Below, in pieces: positions 46,070 to 56,193 of a stretch of 64,000 nucleotides of DNA (position 1 is its first letter; every line of letters starts with the position of its first letter). Origin of the DNA: Romanomermis culicivorax (lineage: Eukaryota > Nematoda > Enoplea > Mermithida > Mermithidae); assembly GCA_963922205.1 (NCBI GenBank), contig CAWUHX010000065.1, forward strand, positions 868,001 through 932,000. The letters run 5' to 3'. The notes beneath the pieces were generated by a model, which saw only the letters and a list, made by a program, of their open reading frames with translations, did no database searches and was not told the DNA's origin. Position numbers and translations under genes: made by a program.

Positions 46070-47650
46070 CTATCTGTTGGGCGCACGTAAAAAATTAAAA
46101 GGACTCGATTCTAAACCGGCGTTCGGTTCTAGGCCCATTTTCCGATTCAAATCGGCCAGCATGGGCAAATTTCCGAAACTGACACCACTGGCGTGCGAAA
46201 AATTCAAGCCGGCTGCGTTAAATTTTTCGCCAGTGGAGAAGCTCCTCGTCGGCGACAAGTGCAAGCCCCGTTCGTAGTTGAAAAATGGGAAGCCGAAACT
46301 GGTGCCCAAGTTTAAGCCGTCGTCGCCCAACGTTTTCACCGGGTCAGGCAAGTTGTATTCGACATTTTGAGGAAAAGCGGTCGTCGGTCGGGGCGTCGTG
46401 GCCGAAGATGGCGGGACTGCTGCCGCGTCGGGTGCCACTTCTTCTTTCTTGGGTGGTGGTGTCGTTATGCCCAAAAACGGCAAGTTAATGTGCGTATTTT
46501 GCGGCACCAATTGGGAGGCGTTAACCAAAGACGTGTTGACTTCTATGGGAGTTAAGACCGGTTCCGGCGTTGGAGGTGCCGTGACCACCACCCGATGTTC
46601 AACGCGGCAGGCGGTTTCGTAACCGTCGCAGAAGATGGTCACGAAAGTTGGCAATGGAACACTGACCAAGCACATGTCTTTATAGTCGAGTATATGCTTC
46701 TCACAATATGCGTGATTGGATTGGGCGACTGCAGGTTGCGCATCCTTCTGGATTGCACTTTCTTCTTCACTGCATCGGGATTTTGCTATAAAAAGGAAAT
46801 TGGCAAAACACTATAGACAGACTCTCAAGGACATATGCTAATCCAAGGAAAAGTATCTGAGTACACCTATTATTTACTGACAGTTCATGAGACAGATGAG
46901 CTATGCTTTTGAAATTTGTAGTAGTGGTACACAGAGACTGTTCAGCACACTCTGCCACCACTACAACCACGAAGTCTTCAGTCAGCTGCTTCAAGACACG
47001 CCAGTCGAGTATTCTAGCAAATTTTTAGTTCCAAATGATAAGCGATATAGCAGAAGACCGTAAATAGATAAAACAGTGCTTGCTTCCCATGCTAAGATTT
47101 ACAAGTTGTTAAGAAAACCAGCCTGTGAGAAAAAGTTTACTTATTCAAACAACATCTATAGAAGCATGCACGAGGGGGCTTTGAAGGGTATTGACCCCAG
47201 CAGATTTTGATTGACCATCAGCACATTCGCCCCCCTCAGCAATGAACGATGAAGAAAAATGGGCAAGAGAGAAGAGAAAGTTGTCATAAGAATGAAAATG
47301 ATACTGTATTTTAACGATTTTTCTAAACAAACCATATTTGATTCCAAACAAGTAACATCAAAACTTTGAAAAGTGCTGACCAAGCAAATAGTTTCACATA
47401 TCTGACAAATATAGGCTAAATAATAAGCTGCTCAGATGTTAGAAGAATGTTTTTTCATTATCTCCATCCCTCTAATGAGCATAAAGTATGGCTAGGTTTC
47501 ATGACAAAAAATTATTCTGCGCAACTGCAAGGTTCAGAAGAATTTTCAAAACTTTGCAAATTTGGCAAGTATACCTGGTGCGCAATCCAGGCTAGACAAC
47601 TGCGTTAACAGTAATATAAAAAATACAAACAAAATAGGAAATAACGACAT
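46070..47650 (-). CDS. Secreted modular protein, cluster gene 5 (four-Cys unit plus divergent modules C and D)
   Basis: Two exons: 47650-47575 and 46785-46070, 263 aa. Exon 1 is a signal peptide (ILFVFFILLLTQLSSLDCA) ending in phase 1 at GTATAC. Exon 2 follows CCTTTTTATAG. One four-Cys unit is present: YCEKHILDYKDMC with FCDGYETAC, after an earlier lone Cys (SRCSEEE). A Pro/Thr-rich linker leads to a divergent module C (GLNLGTSFGFPFF...PTRSFSTGEK) and module D (FNAAGLNFSHASGVSFGNLP...LNRKMGLEPNAGL). Here C and D sit in one exon, whereas in the plus-strand genes an intron separates them. It is the first gene of the apparent minus-strand set 5-4-3 and diverges from gene 6 across 750 bp. The intron contains a family Q repeat. 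Function unknown. Confidence 0.86.
47160..47470 (+). repeat. Dispersed repeat family Q, copy 3 (intronic)
   Basis: AGCAGATTTTGATTGACC, GGGCAAGAGAGAAGAGAAAG, TAACGATTTTTCTAAACAAA and CAGATGTTAGAAGAATG match the other two copies. It lies in the intron of cluster gene 5. Confidence 0.6.
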
Positions 47651-48400
47651 TTCGCGAAAAAAATGAACCGTGACAAACAATCTATCAATTTTAGGTCTTT
47701 GGCCTTTTTCTATTCCATTCGTGATGTTCCATTTTTTCGTAGAAAAAGAAGAATTCGGTAAATGTTGCAATATGGAGATGGAAATGTTTCTCTACGCACT
47801 ACCAGAATTAAGCTATGGGGTCATCATCTGTGAAGGAACACTCTCGACTTTGAGATCATTGATAAAAAATTGTGTTGGTTCATATTCAGCCGATTCAATT
47901 AATAAGCGATGATGATCTTATTGTTGCTAGAACTTGTAGATTCAGTCAGACTCAAACTTCATGTGAAATCGGCAATTAATGGAGTGATAATAAAAGTTCT
48001 CGAGTATTGCTCACGGCAAGATCAAGCCGCCTACAGAAAATTTTTACTGCATTTCAGTCAGCTATTTTCAAGTACATCAGCCTTCATTTGGCTTGAAATC
48101 AAGGGTCAAGCGGGTTTTTAGGCAGACTGATCCGTTGGCAAATGAGCGAAATGTGAATCACATGTCGCAAATAGAACAAGTTTTTTTTGACCTTGAAGCA
48201 CAAAAATGAATATTGGGGCGCCAATGGCGTCCCCCGAAATTTCATTCAGCACAATGAACAATCGAATGTGCGTGGTGGTATTTTCGGAAATTAAAGAACG
48301 TCGACCCCATGAATTTTCCTAAAATGTCACCACATTATAAAATGGCAAATTTGATGACAGGGAGACATTGTCAACTGTTTGTTCACAATCCACATTAATA
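47651..48400. promoter_or_regulatory. Divergent intergenic region between cluster genes 5 and 6
   Basis: The 750 bp between the two start codons is the likely bidirectional promoter region of the cluster. Two adjacent plus-strand frames (47670-47912 and 47909-48121) overlap in different phases and have protein-like parts (for example LLELVDSVRLKLHVKSAING). They may be relics of a decayed gene. No core promoter motif could be assigned. Confidence 0.35.
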
Positions 48401-50961
48401 ATGGCTTTAGTAAATATTAGTGCTTTGATCATTTGGTTTCTCATAGACACGATCGACTTGGGTCGTTGTGCTCCTATGATTCCTGGAATTTTCAACTCAT
48501 TAAGTCCGGGCTTCGGTCCAGCGGCTAGTACTGATACACTGCAAAGTACAGGTGAGAAAATATGGCCACTGAATGGTTGTAGGCTTTTTAAACACCGCTA
48601 ACAAACAGTCTCACTATGCGGATAAGAAAATATTCGAGAAAATAATAAGAATATAAAATATGAGAAACAAACAAAATATAGAAAATATTCGAGTCTGTTA
48701 AATGCTTCCAAAAGTACTTGCATTTCACGTCTATTATTTTGGGTCACATCACAATAGGCAAGGCGAAATAAGAGCGAAGTAGAATCTGAGTAGGAATGAA
48801 AGCAGGACCAAACTTTGAGTATCTGCTGCACTTCTGCTCCTGTATGGATTTTTTTCACTTTTTGTTATATGTCACAACAATGTGAGACAGGATCAATTTT
48901 CGGATAGGTTTTTTGGTATCATAGAAGCTGGAGCCAGTACGTTCGGAGGATCAAAAATGGAGTGAAATTTCAGAAATTTACATCAAAATTTTACATCTGA
49001 TCGGGCAGAACTAGATTTGGAGCAAAAAAAGGCAAATGTACGCGGCATGTGAATCTTACACAATTTTTGTCGCAGTTTGGCCGACACATTATTTTGTGGT
49101 CGACCGTTTCTGGACACTGTTTCACCAATGAACAACCCGCGAAAACACGTGCAGAACTGCAATCACGAAAAATTTACCAATTTTACTTCAATTTTACATA
49201 GGATCACTCGCTGCACACTTGCTCCATATGAAGATAGAGTAAGGTTCGTCGCTCTAAGAAATAAATTTCGACGACATTTTTGCCGTCTCGCTCCGATAAT
49301 GCTCTGAACTTACTTTCTTCCCCTTCTGTGGTACCAAAAAGCTTAGGTCGCACTCATTTTGCTTTAGATTTTCAGTTACTCCAGCATTTCTCCAAAACTG
49401 CTCATATTTATTGGGACCTTTTGTAGTAGTTCACCACCACTATTTTTTTCATATTTTTTTCATTTTTTTAGTTTTTCGGCGATTTTTTTTGTCATCAGGT
49501 AGGTTGCGAACCTGCAACCTTTTGATTCAAAAACTCCAGTGCGTTACCACTGAGCCAAACACTCACTTAAAAATTAACCTTTTAATTCCCATTTATTATT
49601 TTCATTATTTCAAACAACTTTGCATTATGGACACGGCCAAAAAGCTGCAATATTATTCAATAAAGCCTAAGCCTAAGCCTAAGCCTAAGCCTAAGGCTAA
49701 GCCTAAGCCTAAGCCTAAGGCTAAGCCTAAGGCTAAGCCTAAGCCTAAGCCTAAGCCTAAGCCTAAGCCTAAGCCAAAAAAAATAGTGGTGGTGAACTAC
49801 TACAAAAGGTCCATTTATTGTTTGCACACTTAAACATTTGGACCAGAAGAATTTCACCGAAAAACAGATTCTATATAAGTGAACAAATAGAAAACATGGA
49901 TTTATATAGACGTACTTACAGCGTGTTTTTTTCCGAAATTCTTCTAAATAAGAAAAGTGGCCGGCAAGTACTATTCTATATTCTTACGATTTTCTGCCTT
50001 GAGAATATGTCGTGTGGGACTGAAATTTATGAATATATGTAGTCAACTAACCTTGAACAATTTTCTTGAGGAGAAATTTTACATCTAAAAGCTTGTAATA
50101 AACAGTTTTGACGGTAGTCTTGATTTTTGTCATTTCTTAAATTTGGAGGCATTTTATGAAAAATGGTTTTGATAAGTATCTCAAAGGCATTTTTAAAATC
50201 TGGATAAATTTATCCATCTTGTGAACTTTGGCTTTTGTCCAAATTACAGTAAGGAACTTTTTCAACTTTTTTCCATCTAAAAATGGGCATTAAATTATAT
50301 AGGTAATCAACAGCAGAGGCCGTTTACAAACCCCAATATACCACCCGCGCTTCAGACTGCTTACCCACTGGCCGGCATCGGCGGCAGCGATCCGTACAAT
50401 CTGCCGCGTTTTGGGGGCCCCATTCAGGGCGGTCTGGGTCTGGGTAAACAGCTCCAGTTACCATTTTTCGATTGGTCGAAAGGGACTAACGTGGTGCCGA
50501 CGCAAGGATTCGAATCAGGAAATGGTAACTATTGAATATGAGACAGAAATCATTGCTACAGTAAGCCAGAAAGATATCGCAATCGTTATTTTCATCGATT
50601 TGATCTTGCATTCAAAAGATTGATATGTAAATGATATTGCATTACATTCAATTGATCACAGAATATTGAAAAATGTGTGCTGCTGGCTTAAAATTTGAAG
50701 ACTAGAAAAAGTTTTTAAACTCATTGAAAAGGCAATGTTGATAAATCTTATATGAGCTGTAAAACTAAGCACTTTTGAGCCCATTTCCTTGTTTTTTGTG
50801 GATTGCAACATTAGGCTAGTATTTTCTTCTTAGGTTTCAACGTTGCCGGCTTAGGCATCCAATCAACCAGAGGAGTCAATTGGTCGGGACTTCCTTTCCT
50901 AAGTGGCTTGAATAGAGCAATGGGTCTGCCATCGAACGCTGTTCAAGGATCGAATGGTTAA
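48401..50961 (+). CDS. Secreted Gly-rich protein, cluster gene 6 (modules C and D)
   Basis: Three exons: 48401-48551, 50303-50524 and 50834-50961, 166 aa. Exon 1 encodes a signal peptide (ISALIIWFLIDTIDLGRCA) plus about 25 residues; all junctions are phase 1. Exon 2 is module C: LAGIGGSDPYN, FGGPIQGGLGLGKQLQLPFF, GTNVVPTQGF. Exon 3 is module D: FNVAGLGIQSTRGVNWSGLP, LNRAMGLPSNAVQ. There is no cysteine module, and the end (GSNG) lacks the basic tail of its siblings. The 1.75-kb first intron contains a probable nested gene, a hAT-like MITE with telomeric repeats and an M1 MITE. Function unknown. Confidence 0.87.
48844..49307 (+). CDS. Probable small secreted Cys-containing protein nested in cluster gene 6
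   Basis: Two exons: 48844-48881 and 49076-49307, 89 aa. Exon 1 is a short hydrophobic leader (MDFFHFLLYVTT) ending in phase 2 at GTGAGA. Exon 2 follows ACAATTTTTGTCGCAG, a strong acceptor, and completes an Ile codon. The mature part has cysteines in the contexts LFCGRP, QNCNHE, TRCTLA and HFCRLA, plus a basic C-terminal half. The phase-2 junction and Cys spacing differ from the surrounding family, so this is not an exon of gene 6 (whose first exon ends in phase 1). It lies in the same orientation inside gene 6 intron 1. I do not recognise it. Confidence 0.5.
49496..49565 (-). other. tRNA-like sequence inside the MITE
   Basis: On the minus strand an A-box-like TGGCTCAGTGG and a B-box-like GGTTCGCAACC are spaced as in a tRNA. 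The acceptor stem does not pair and the anticodon arm folds poorly, so it is not a working tRNA gene. It may be a tRNA-derived fragment that still contains RNA polymerase III promoter boxes. Confidence 0.45.
49665..49775 (-). repeat. Interstitial telomeric array (TTAGGC)n
   Basis: About 18 uninterrupted GCCTAA units (TTAGGC on the minus strand) with three GGCTAA variants. The array lies wholly inside the hAT-like MITE at 49414-49812. Confidence 0.95.
49925..50170 (+). mobile_element. MITE family M1, degraded copy in cluster gene 6 intron 1
   Basis: GCAAGTACTATTCTATATTC, TTACGATTTTCTGCC, TTGACGGTAGTCTTGATTTT and GGAGGCATTTTATGAAAAA follow the family order, with both ends eroded. Confidence 0.6.
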
Positions 50962-51615
50962 AATTGTTTGCCCGTTATTCGCATGTACATCTTGTAATTT
51001 ATTTTTCCTGTTGATCTTTGTTAAAATCATCGAAAGAAATCAGTGATTGAAGTGATCAATGGAGTGATTCAAACTGCATTGTTTAATAATTCGTACCAGT
51101 GGCATCTGATATTCCTCAGCTATTTTTTGAAGGGTTCGTGTAAAATTTGCTCTTGATATTCTGTTGGTTTAATTTACTTGTTTCATTTTATATTTTCTAG
51201 TATAATCTTTGTTGATTCTCACTCATAATATTTCCGAGAGATAAGCCTTGCAGTACAAAACTTGTTCACACTGCAAAATTACACAGGTTCATTTCGCAAA
51301 TCGTCCAAACAATAGTTAAAGATTTCTATCCGCTTAAAGCACACTAGTTGCGTTGAATGTTATTCACATTTCTAGATCTAAATAAATGTATTAAAAAAGG
51401 CTATCAAAATTAGTTTGAAATGTCAGTAACGTGATAGGAAATTTTCATCTTCTTATACTAAAAAATTGTTTTCTCCAAATCCAAGGACATTTCCGCAAAA
51501 ATGGTGGCTAATAAACAAGACTTATGGATTTAACACGTAAAACTGTGTCTCGTCCTTGATATCACGAGCACTATAAATATTTTTTTTAAAAACGCTCTCA
51601 TTTTCCCCCGGAAAA
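50962..51615. other. Intergenic region between cluster genes 6 and 7
   Basis: 654 bp without exons. An AATAAA lies at 51381. The distal part is the probable promoter of gene 7. Confidence 0.4.
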
Positions 51616-52852
51616 ATGAACTACCAATATCTTATCGTATTAATTTTATTTTCTGTATACGAATGCAGTAGTCAAGGTAAATTCAACAAAAAGCGCACAA
51701 AATCTTTTTACTGCTAAATACAAAATTTAGACTTAACCTCATTATTGACCAATAGCAGTCCGTTTTCCGGCCTGGGCGGCGTTAATTCTTCGTCGTTGCC
51801 CGTTTTCGGCGGTAGCGTGCCCGGAGGCTTGGGATTAGGCTCCAGTTTGAGCGTGCCTTTTTTTTCGTCCAGCAAAGGTACAAACATCGTTCCGACGGAA
51901 GGATTTGCGACTGGCAAATGTATGTGACATTTTTACGTTGAACTAATCACTTGTTGCCTGATTTTCAAAAATTTGCCGAAAAATAGCTTATGTTCATAAA
52001 TAATGTATTACTCAAAACCGATGTTTAAGTTTACTGTTTTCAATATGGAAATTACTAGAGATTTCGCGAGTTTACAGACAAATGGAAAAGTACACTATGG
52101 TTTTTTAAATTGACTTGCAAATCTTTGGGCTAGATTTTCAGGTACTGCATTTTCTAGACCTATAATTCACGGACGTAAAACTTTATTATGACTAGTTTAT
52201 GTTGCATTGTTTACTGATTTTCGAACATTTATCGAAAAAAGCTCAGGTTCAAAAACATGTATCAACTTGGAGATCAAAAGCATTCTGTATTCAATACTAT
52301 ATTTTGATGCATCAGAGTTTACAGATTGATGGAATAAGTTTGAATCGAATCTCAGGTTTCTAGTCTCTGAACACAACTGATTTCAATTTGACTTTGAATT
52401 TCAGGATGCTAATGTTCGAATTTGAAATTCTACTGACGGGAATTACAAAAATTGTTGAATCAATATACTCTATTTTTAGTCTTTACAACCTACGACTTTC
52501 ATCCGGACGATAATTTTAGAATTTCAAAGAGTGCTAGAAAATTAGTTTTGTTGTTGATAAAAAAACTCCTTTCAAATATTTCAGGTCTTAGTCAGATGCA
52601 CAATGAATAAAAAAGCTTAACACATAACATAATTTTCACAGCATCCTAACTATTTATATTTTCTTTTTTTAAACTAATTCAGCCTTTAACGTCGCCGGCA
52701 TCGGGATAACGTCGTCCAAAGGAGCCACTTGGGGCATGTTGCCCTTGGTCAGTAACCTCAATCAGGCTTTGGGCTTGACGCCTAACGCAATTTTCGGCGG
52801 CCGGAGAAAACGACGACATTTGGAAGATTTTTTGAAACTTTCGCAAATATGA
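51616..52852 (+). CDS. Secreted Gly-rich protein, cluster gene 7 (minimal form, modules C and D)
   Basis: Three exons: 51616-51676, 51731-51919 and 52683-52852, 139 aa, all junctions phase 1. This is the smallest member: signal peptide (MNYQYLIVLILFSVYECSSQ), module C (GLGGVNSSSLPVFGG, GGLGLGSSLSVPF, GTNIVPTEGF) and module D (FNVAGIGITSSKGATWGMLP, SNLNQALGLTPNAIF). It ends GGRRKRRHLEDFLKL..., that is, a Gly followed by a five-residue basic run where a furin-like or prohormone convertase could cut. AATAAA at 52871-52876, 19 bp past the stop. Gene 8 starts 256 bp downstream. Function unknown. Confidence 0.9.
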
Positions 52853-53108
52853 AAAGTCTGCATAATGTTGAATAAACGCCGAATTTGATCTTCAAACGAC
52901 TGACGTCATTTTCATTGTTACTGCGCCCTAATTGGCACTGACATCACGCAAAGCGGGGCGGTGGTAGATCCGCCATAGTGAAAAAGTGATCTATTGATTA
53001 GAAGTGGGCGGTAGCTGGTTCTGAGCGAAGGGGTATGGTTCAAACTTTTGTGATTAGTATATACACATTAAATTTGATGCTTTGAGCCCGGAGAAAACTT
53101 TGTCAGCC

Positions 53109-56100
53109 ATGACCCAGTTATATACTATTTTGATAGCTGTTCTTGTAAATGATATGATTCACTTCTCGATTCAAGGTAAGTTTGATTAATCTAAAAATGA
53201 CCTACCTAAAAGTGAAGCTCAGAGTGTTCAAAAAATGACCGTCTAAAAGTTTGAAGTACTCTAGCTAGAGTGTTAAAACTCTGTTCAACCTATTTTTCCG
53301 AAAAAATTATCATGTAAATAAAAAACAACCTTTTTATATCGACTTGTTTTTTTCGAGTTGAGTGTAGTTTGACAAACAAATTGAGGAAAAAAGTTTTCGG
53401 CGACGATGCAGGTTCATTGTCTGCTCGCTGATTTCTATGGATTATTTTGCTTTCTGAGGCTCAATCAAAAATAAATAAGTGTATCAACTTAAAATTTGAT
53501 TTCTAAATCTATAATACACAATGAGCTGTGTTCATTCATAGTAAACCCCTACTATATCAATTTCTACCCCAAAAATTAGTGTTCCGTTATTCCTATGTCA
53601 ACATACTATGGAATGCTTCATCGATATAACGCCCGAGCTGACTTAAACGCTGGACTTCTGATTTCTGAAGAGGGAAGTTCATCGGATGTAAATTACAAAA
53701 AGTCACGTGTTCTTGTGGATTCGGTAGCTTACAGGCATGCGAGTAATCTTACACTAACATTTTTTCCCAAAGGCCATATTTAGAGTAAATTTCTATGAAT
53801 GTGGTATAAACTGGTATATTTGCCAATACGCGATCTCAGCAGCCGGAAAAAATAAACAATAAATAAAAGAAAATAGAATATGCTCAGACATGCACTAGAC
53901 AGATAATTAAACACTACAATAATGTCCATTTGAAAAAGCATTTATCTTTAATACGCTATGAAATACACAGAATCCTCTGGACAACAGCTCTCAGGTCGAT
54001 AATAGTACGATATCAGATTGCCTTTCTGTCAGAAACATTTCTGAATCCAGCGGTCATTAATTTTCCAATTTTCCATTTATGATATAGTTCCTGTGAGGTA
54101 CAGGTAAACTTTCGATAGTCTATCATGTCTATGCGCATTGTTGCCCATGGGCAAAAATAGCGAGTGTAACAATACTCAGGTAGCTGTCGATTAATATAAC
54201 ACGTATGATTGCAGAATGAGGATATTCTCTCGTGAGCGGCAACAGTCAATTTTGATAACATTGTGTCTCACGAGAGTTTCATTCGGATTGGGCCGGTTAC
54301 GTCAACATTAGTTCAGTAATTTTATATTTTTTGCTTTAACAAATACTAGAAAAAAGCTGTTTTTTTATTATTACACTTCCAGAAATACCATTTTATTTCG
54401 CAAATTTATCTTTTCATAATATTAAAAAAATTTCCGCGAGATAATGTAAATTAAATTCTATTGAAGGGTTTACTTTGACATCTACTGAATCTTACAGTAG
54501 GGACGACTGAGCCAATAAGCAACTGAACTTTTCGTCAATGCACGAAATTTTTCGCATCTGATATTATTGTAATTTTGCTTGAATTACCCTGATTCCATCA
54601 AGGTAGCGCCTTTAGGCGGATCGTTTTTCTCGGCCACTGATTTGAAACCACGGCTTTTACGGCCAAACATGCAAAAATTACACATTCGTTTCAAAAGTTT
54701 TTTAGACGCGCTTGTCGACAAAATTTGCAGCCGCTTTCCGTCTCAAAGCATATGTCAAAGCAGCTCGTCTCCCTCGTCAGTCGGAAACACCGCCACTCCA
54801 CCTCCTCCGCCGCCTCCCACCAGTCAATCGACCGCAGCTCCGGCGACGCCGCCCCCTCCTGCACCACCCGCGAGCAATCAAACGGCTCCGGTCAACTCTT
54901 CCTCCAATTTTCCGCCCAATCAAGCAAATTTTTGCACCCAAAATAACGACTACTTTGTGGGATATTGTTCGCCTAAGAGCGGAAAATATCAAGTGGAACA
55001 GGCTGTCTATAATTTCTGTTACGATTATTCAAAGAGGTGTAATAGACCTTTGCCTTTTGGATTGACGCCTGTTCAGCCAGGATCTACTCAGACAAGTATG
55101 CATTGATGGAAAGAAAAGAAAAGAAAAGAAAAGAAAAGAAAAGAAAAGAAAAGAAAAGAAAAGAAAAGAAAAGAAAAGAAAAGAAAAGAAAAGAAAAGAA
55201 AAGAAAAGAAAAGAAAAGAAAAGAAAAGAAAAGAAAAGAAAAGAAAAGAAAAGAAAAGAAAAGAAAAGAAAAGAAAAGAAAAGAAAAGAAAAGAAAAGAA
55301 AAGAAAAGAAAAGAAAAGAAAAGAAAAGAAAAGAAAAGAAAAGAAAAGAAAAGAAAAGAAAAGAAAAGAAAAGAAAAGAAAAGAAAAGAAAAGAAAAGAA
55401 AAGAAAAGAAAAGAAAAGAAAAGAAAAGAAAAGAAAAGAAAAGAAAAAAAAGAAAAGAAAAGAAAAGAAAAGAAAAGAAAAGAAAAGAAAAGAAAAGAAA
55501 AGAAAAGAAAAGAAAAGAAAAGAAAAGAAAAGAAAAGAAAAGAAAAGAAAAGAAAAGAAAAGAAAAGAAAAGAAAAGAAAAGAAAAGAAAAGAAAAGAAA
55601 AGAAAAGAAAAGAAAAGAAAAGAAAAACTTAACAAATTAAACAAAAAAGCTCTTCCTTTTTCAGATACACAGCCTTTAAATCCAAATTTGCCCGCCGTTC
55701 TCCAAAGTCAATCGCCGTTGGGCGGCCTGGGAGGCGTCAATTCGGGAAATTTCGCCCAATATGGCGGCCCGGTGCAAGGCGGTCTGGGTATAGGCAAAAG
55801 TTTCCAAGTTCCTTTCGTCGGCGCCAGCTCGGGTACCAACGTCGTTCCGACCGAGGGCTTCCAATCAGGCAAAGGTGAGATTATTGCGTATGATTGAAAT
55901 TGCACGATGTCAGAAATTGGCGCAAAATTAAAAAAAACAGCGTTTACTGTAGCTCAATTTTTTTAAACTTTTTTGATGTCGAATGCTTATTTAATTTTCT
56001 AGGTTTGAACGTAGCCGGTATCGGCATTCAATCTTCGAGTGGCGTCAACTGGGGCGGCATTCCAGGCGTCAGTAATTTAAATCAAGCGTTGGGTCTGTCG

Positions 56101-56193
56101 CCTAATGCTGTGCTCGGCAATCAACAACCGTCTTCGGTGTTTAGCGGTCGTCGAAAAAGGCACACATTTTTGACTCGACTCTTCTTTAGATGA
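53109..56193 (+). CDS. Secreted modular protein, cluster gene 8 (all modules)
   Basis: Four exons: 53109-53175, 54706-55095, 55665-55874 and 56003-56193, 285 aa, all junctions phase 1. Exon 1 is a signal peptide; TTTGTCAG two bases before the ATG could be a trans-splice acceptor. Exon 2 has module A (ICSRFPSQSIC, C-x8-C), a Pro/Ser/Thr-rich linker and one four-Cys unit (FCTQNNDYFVGYC with FCYDYSKRC). Exon 3 is module C (LGGLGGVNSGNFAQYGG, GGLGIGKSFQVPF, GTNVVPTEGF). Exon 4 is module D (LNVAGIGIQSSSGVNWGGIP, SNLNQALGLSPNAVL), then FSGRRKRH. It joins the Cys-rich type (genes 1-5) to the Gly-rich type (6, 7, 9, 10). Intron 2 is almost entirely a 520-bp GAAAA repeat. AATAAA at 56375. Function unknown. 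Confidence 0.9.
53715..54200. mobile_element. Foldback family W, copy 4, in cluster gene 8 intron 1
   Basis: The left arm GGATTCGGTAGCTTACAGGC, ATGCGAGTAATCTTACACTA is paired with an inverted right arm near 54110-54190 (GCCCATGGGCAAAAATAG, GTGTAACAATACTCAGG, AGCTGTCGATTAA). The interior matches the 31500 copy. Confidence 0.6.
55105..55626 (+). repeat. Pentanucleotide microsatellite (GAAAA)n
   Basis: About 520 bp of nearly perfect GAAAA repeat with one interruption (extra A run at about 55446). It starts about ten bases after the donor of exon 2 of cluster gene 8 and ends 38 bp before the next exon. The long open frames on both strands are artefacts of the repeat. Confidence 0.97.

Larger units (their letters stand above)
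49414..49812. mobile_element. hAT-like MITE carrying telomeric repeats
   Basis: 399 bp with ~36-bp near-perfect inverted ends starting GGACCTTTTGTAGTAGTTCA and continuing CCACCACTATTTTTTT. It is flanked by a perfect 8-bp duplication, ATTTATTG (49406-49413 and 49813-49820), the mark of hAT-type insertion. Inside are a tRNA-like sequence (minus strand, 49496-49565) and an array of GCCTAA repeats (49665-49775). It sits in intron 1 of cluster gene 6. Confidence 0.9.

Noticed and set aside
49496..49565. Functional tRNA gene
   Set aside because: A- and B-box-like sequences are present, but the acceptor stem is unpaired and no proper anticodon loop forms.
49411..49857. Pro-Lys and Leu-Arg repeat frames at the telomeric array
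   Set aside because: Translation of the GCCTAA repeat inside a transposon; no coding support.
54579..54705. N-terminal extension of cluster gene 8 exon 2 (frame open upstream to 54579)
   Set aside because: A clear acceptor (GTTTTTTAG before 54706) restores the family's phase-1 junction and Asp-Ala-Leu-Val start. The upstream open stretch is intron.
55084..55897. Long open frames (186 and 264 codons) on both strands across the GAAAA repeat
   Set aside because: Produced by the pentanucleotide repeat, which is open in several frames. Only the part after 55665 is a real exon (cluster gene 8, exon 3).
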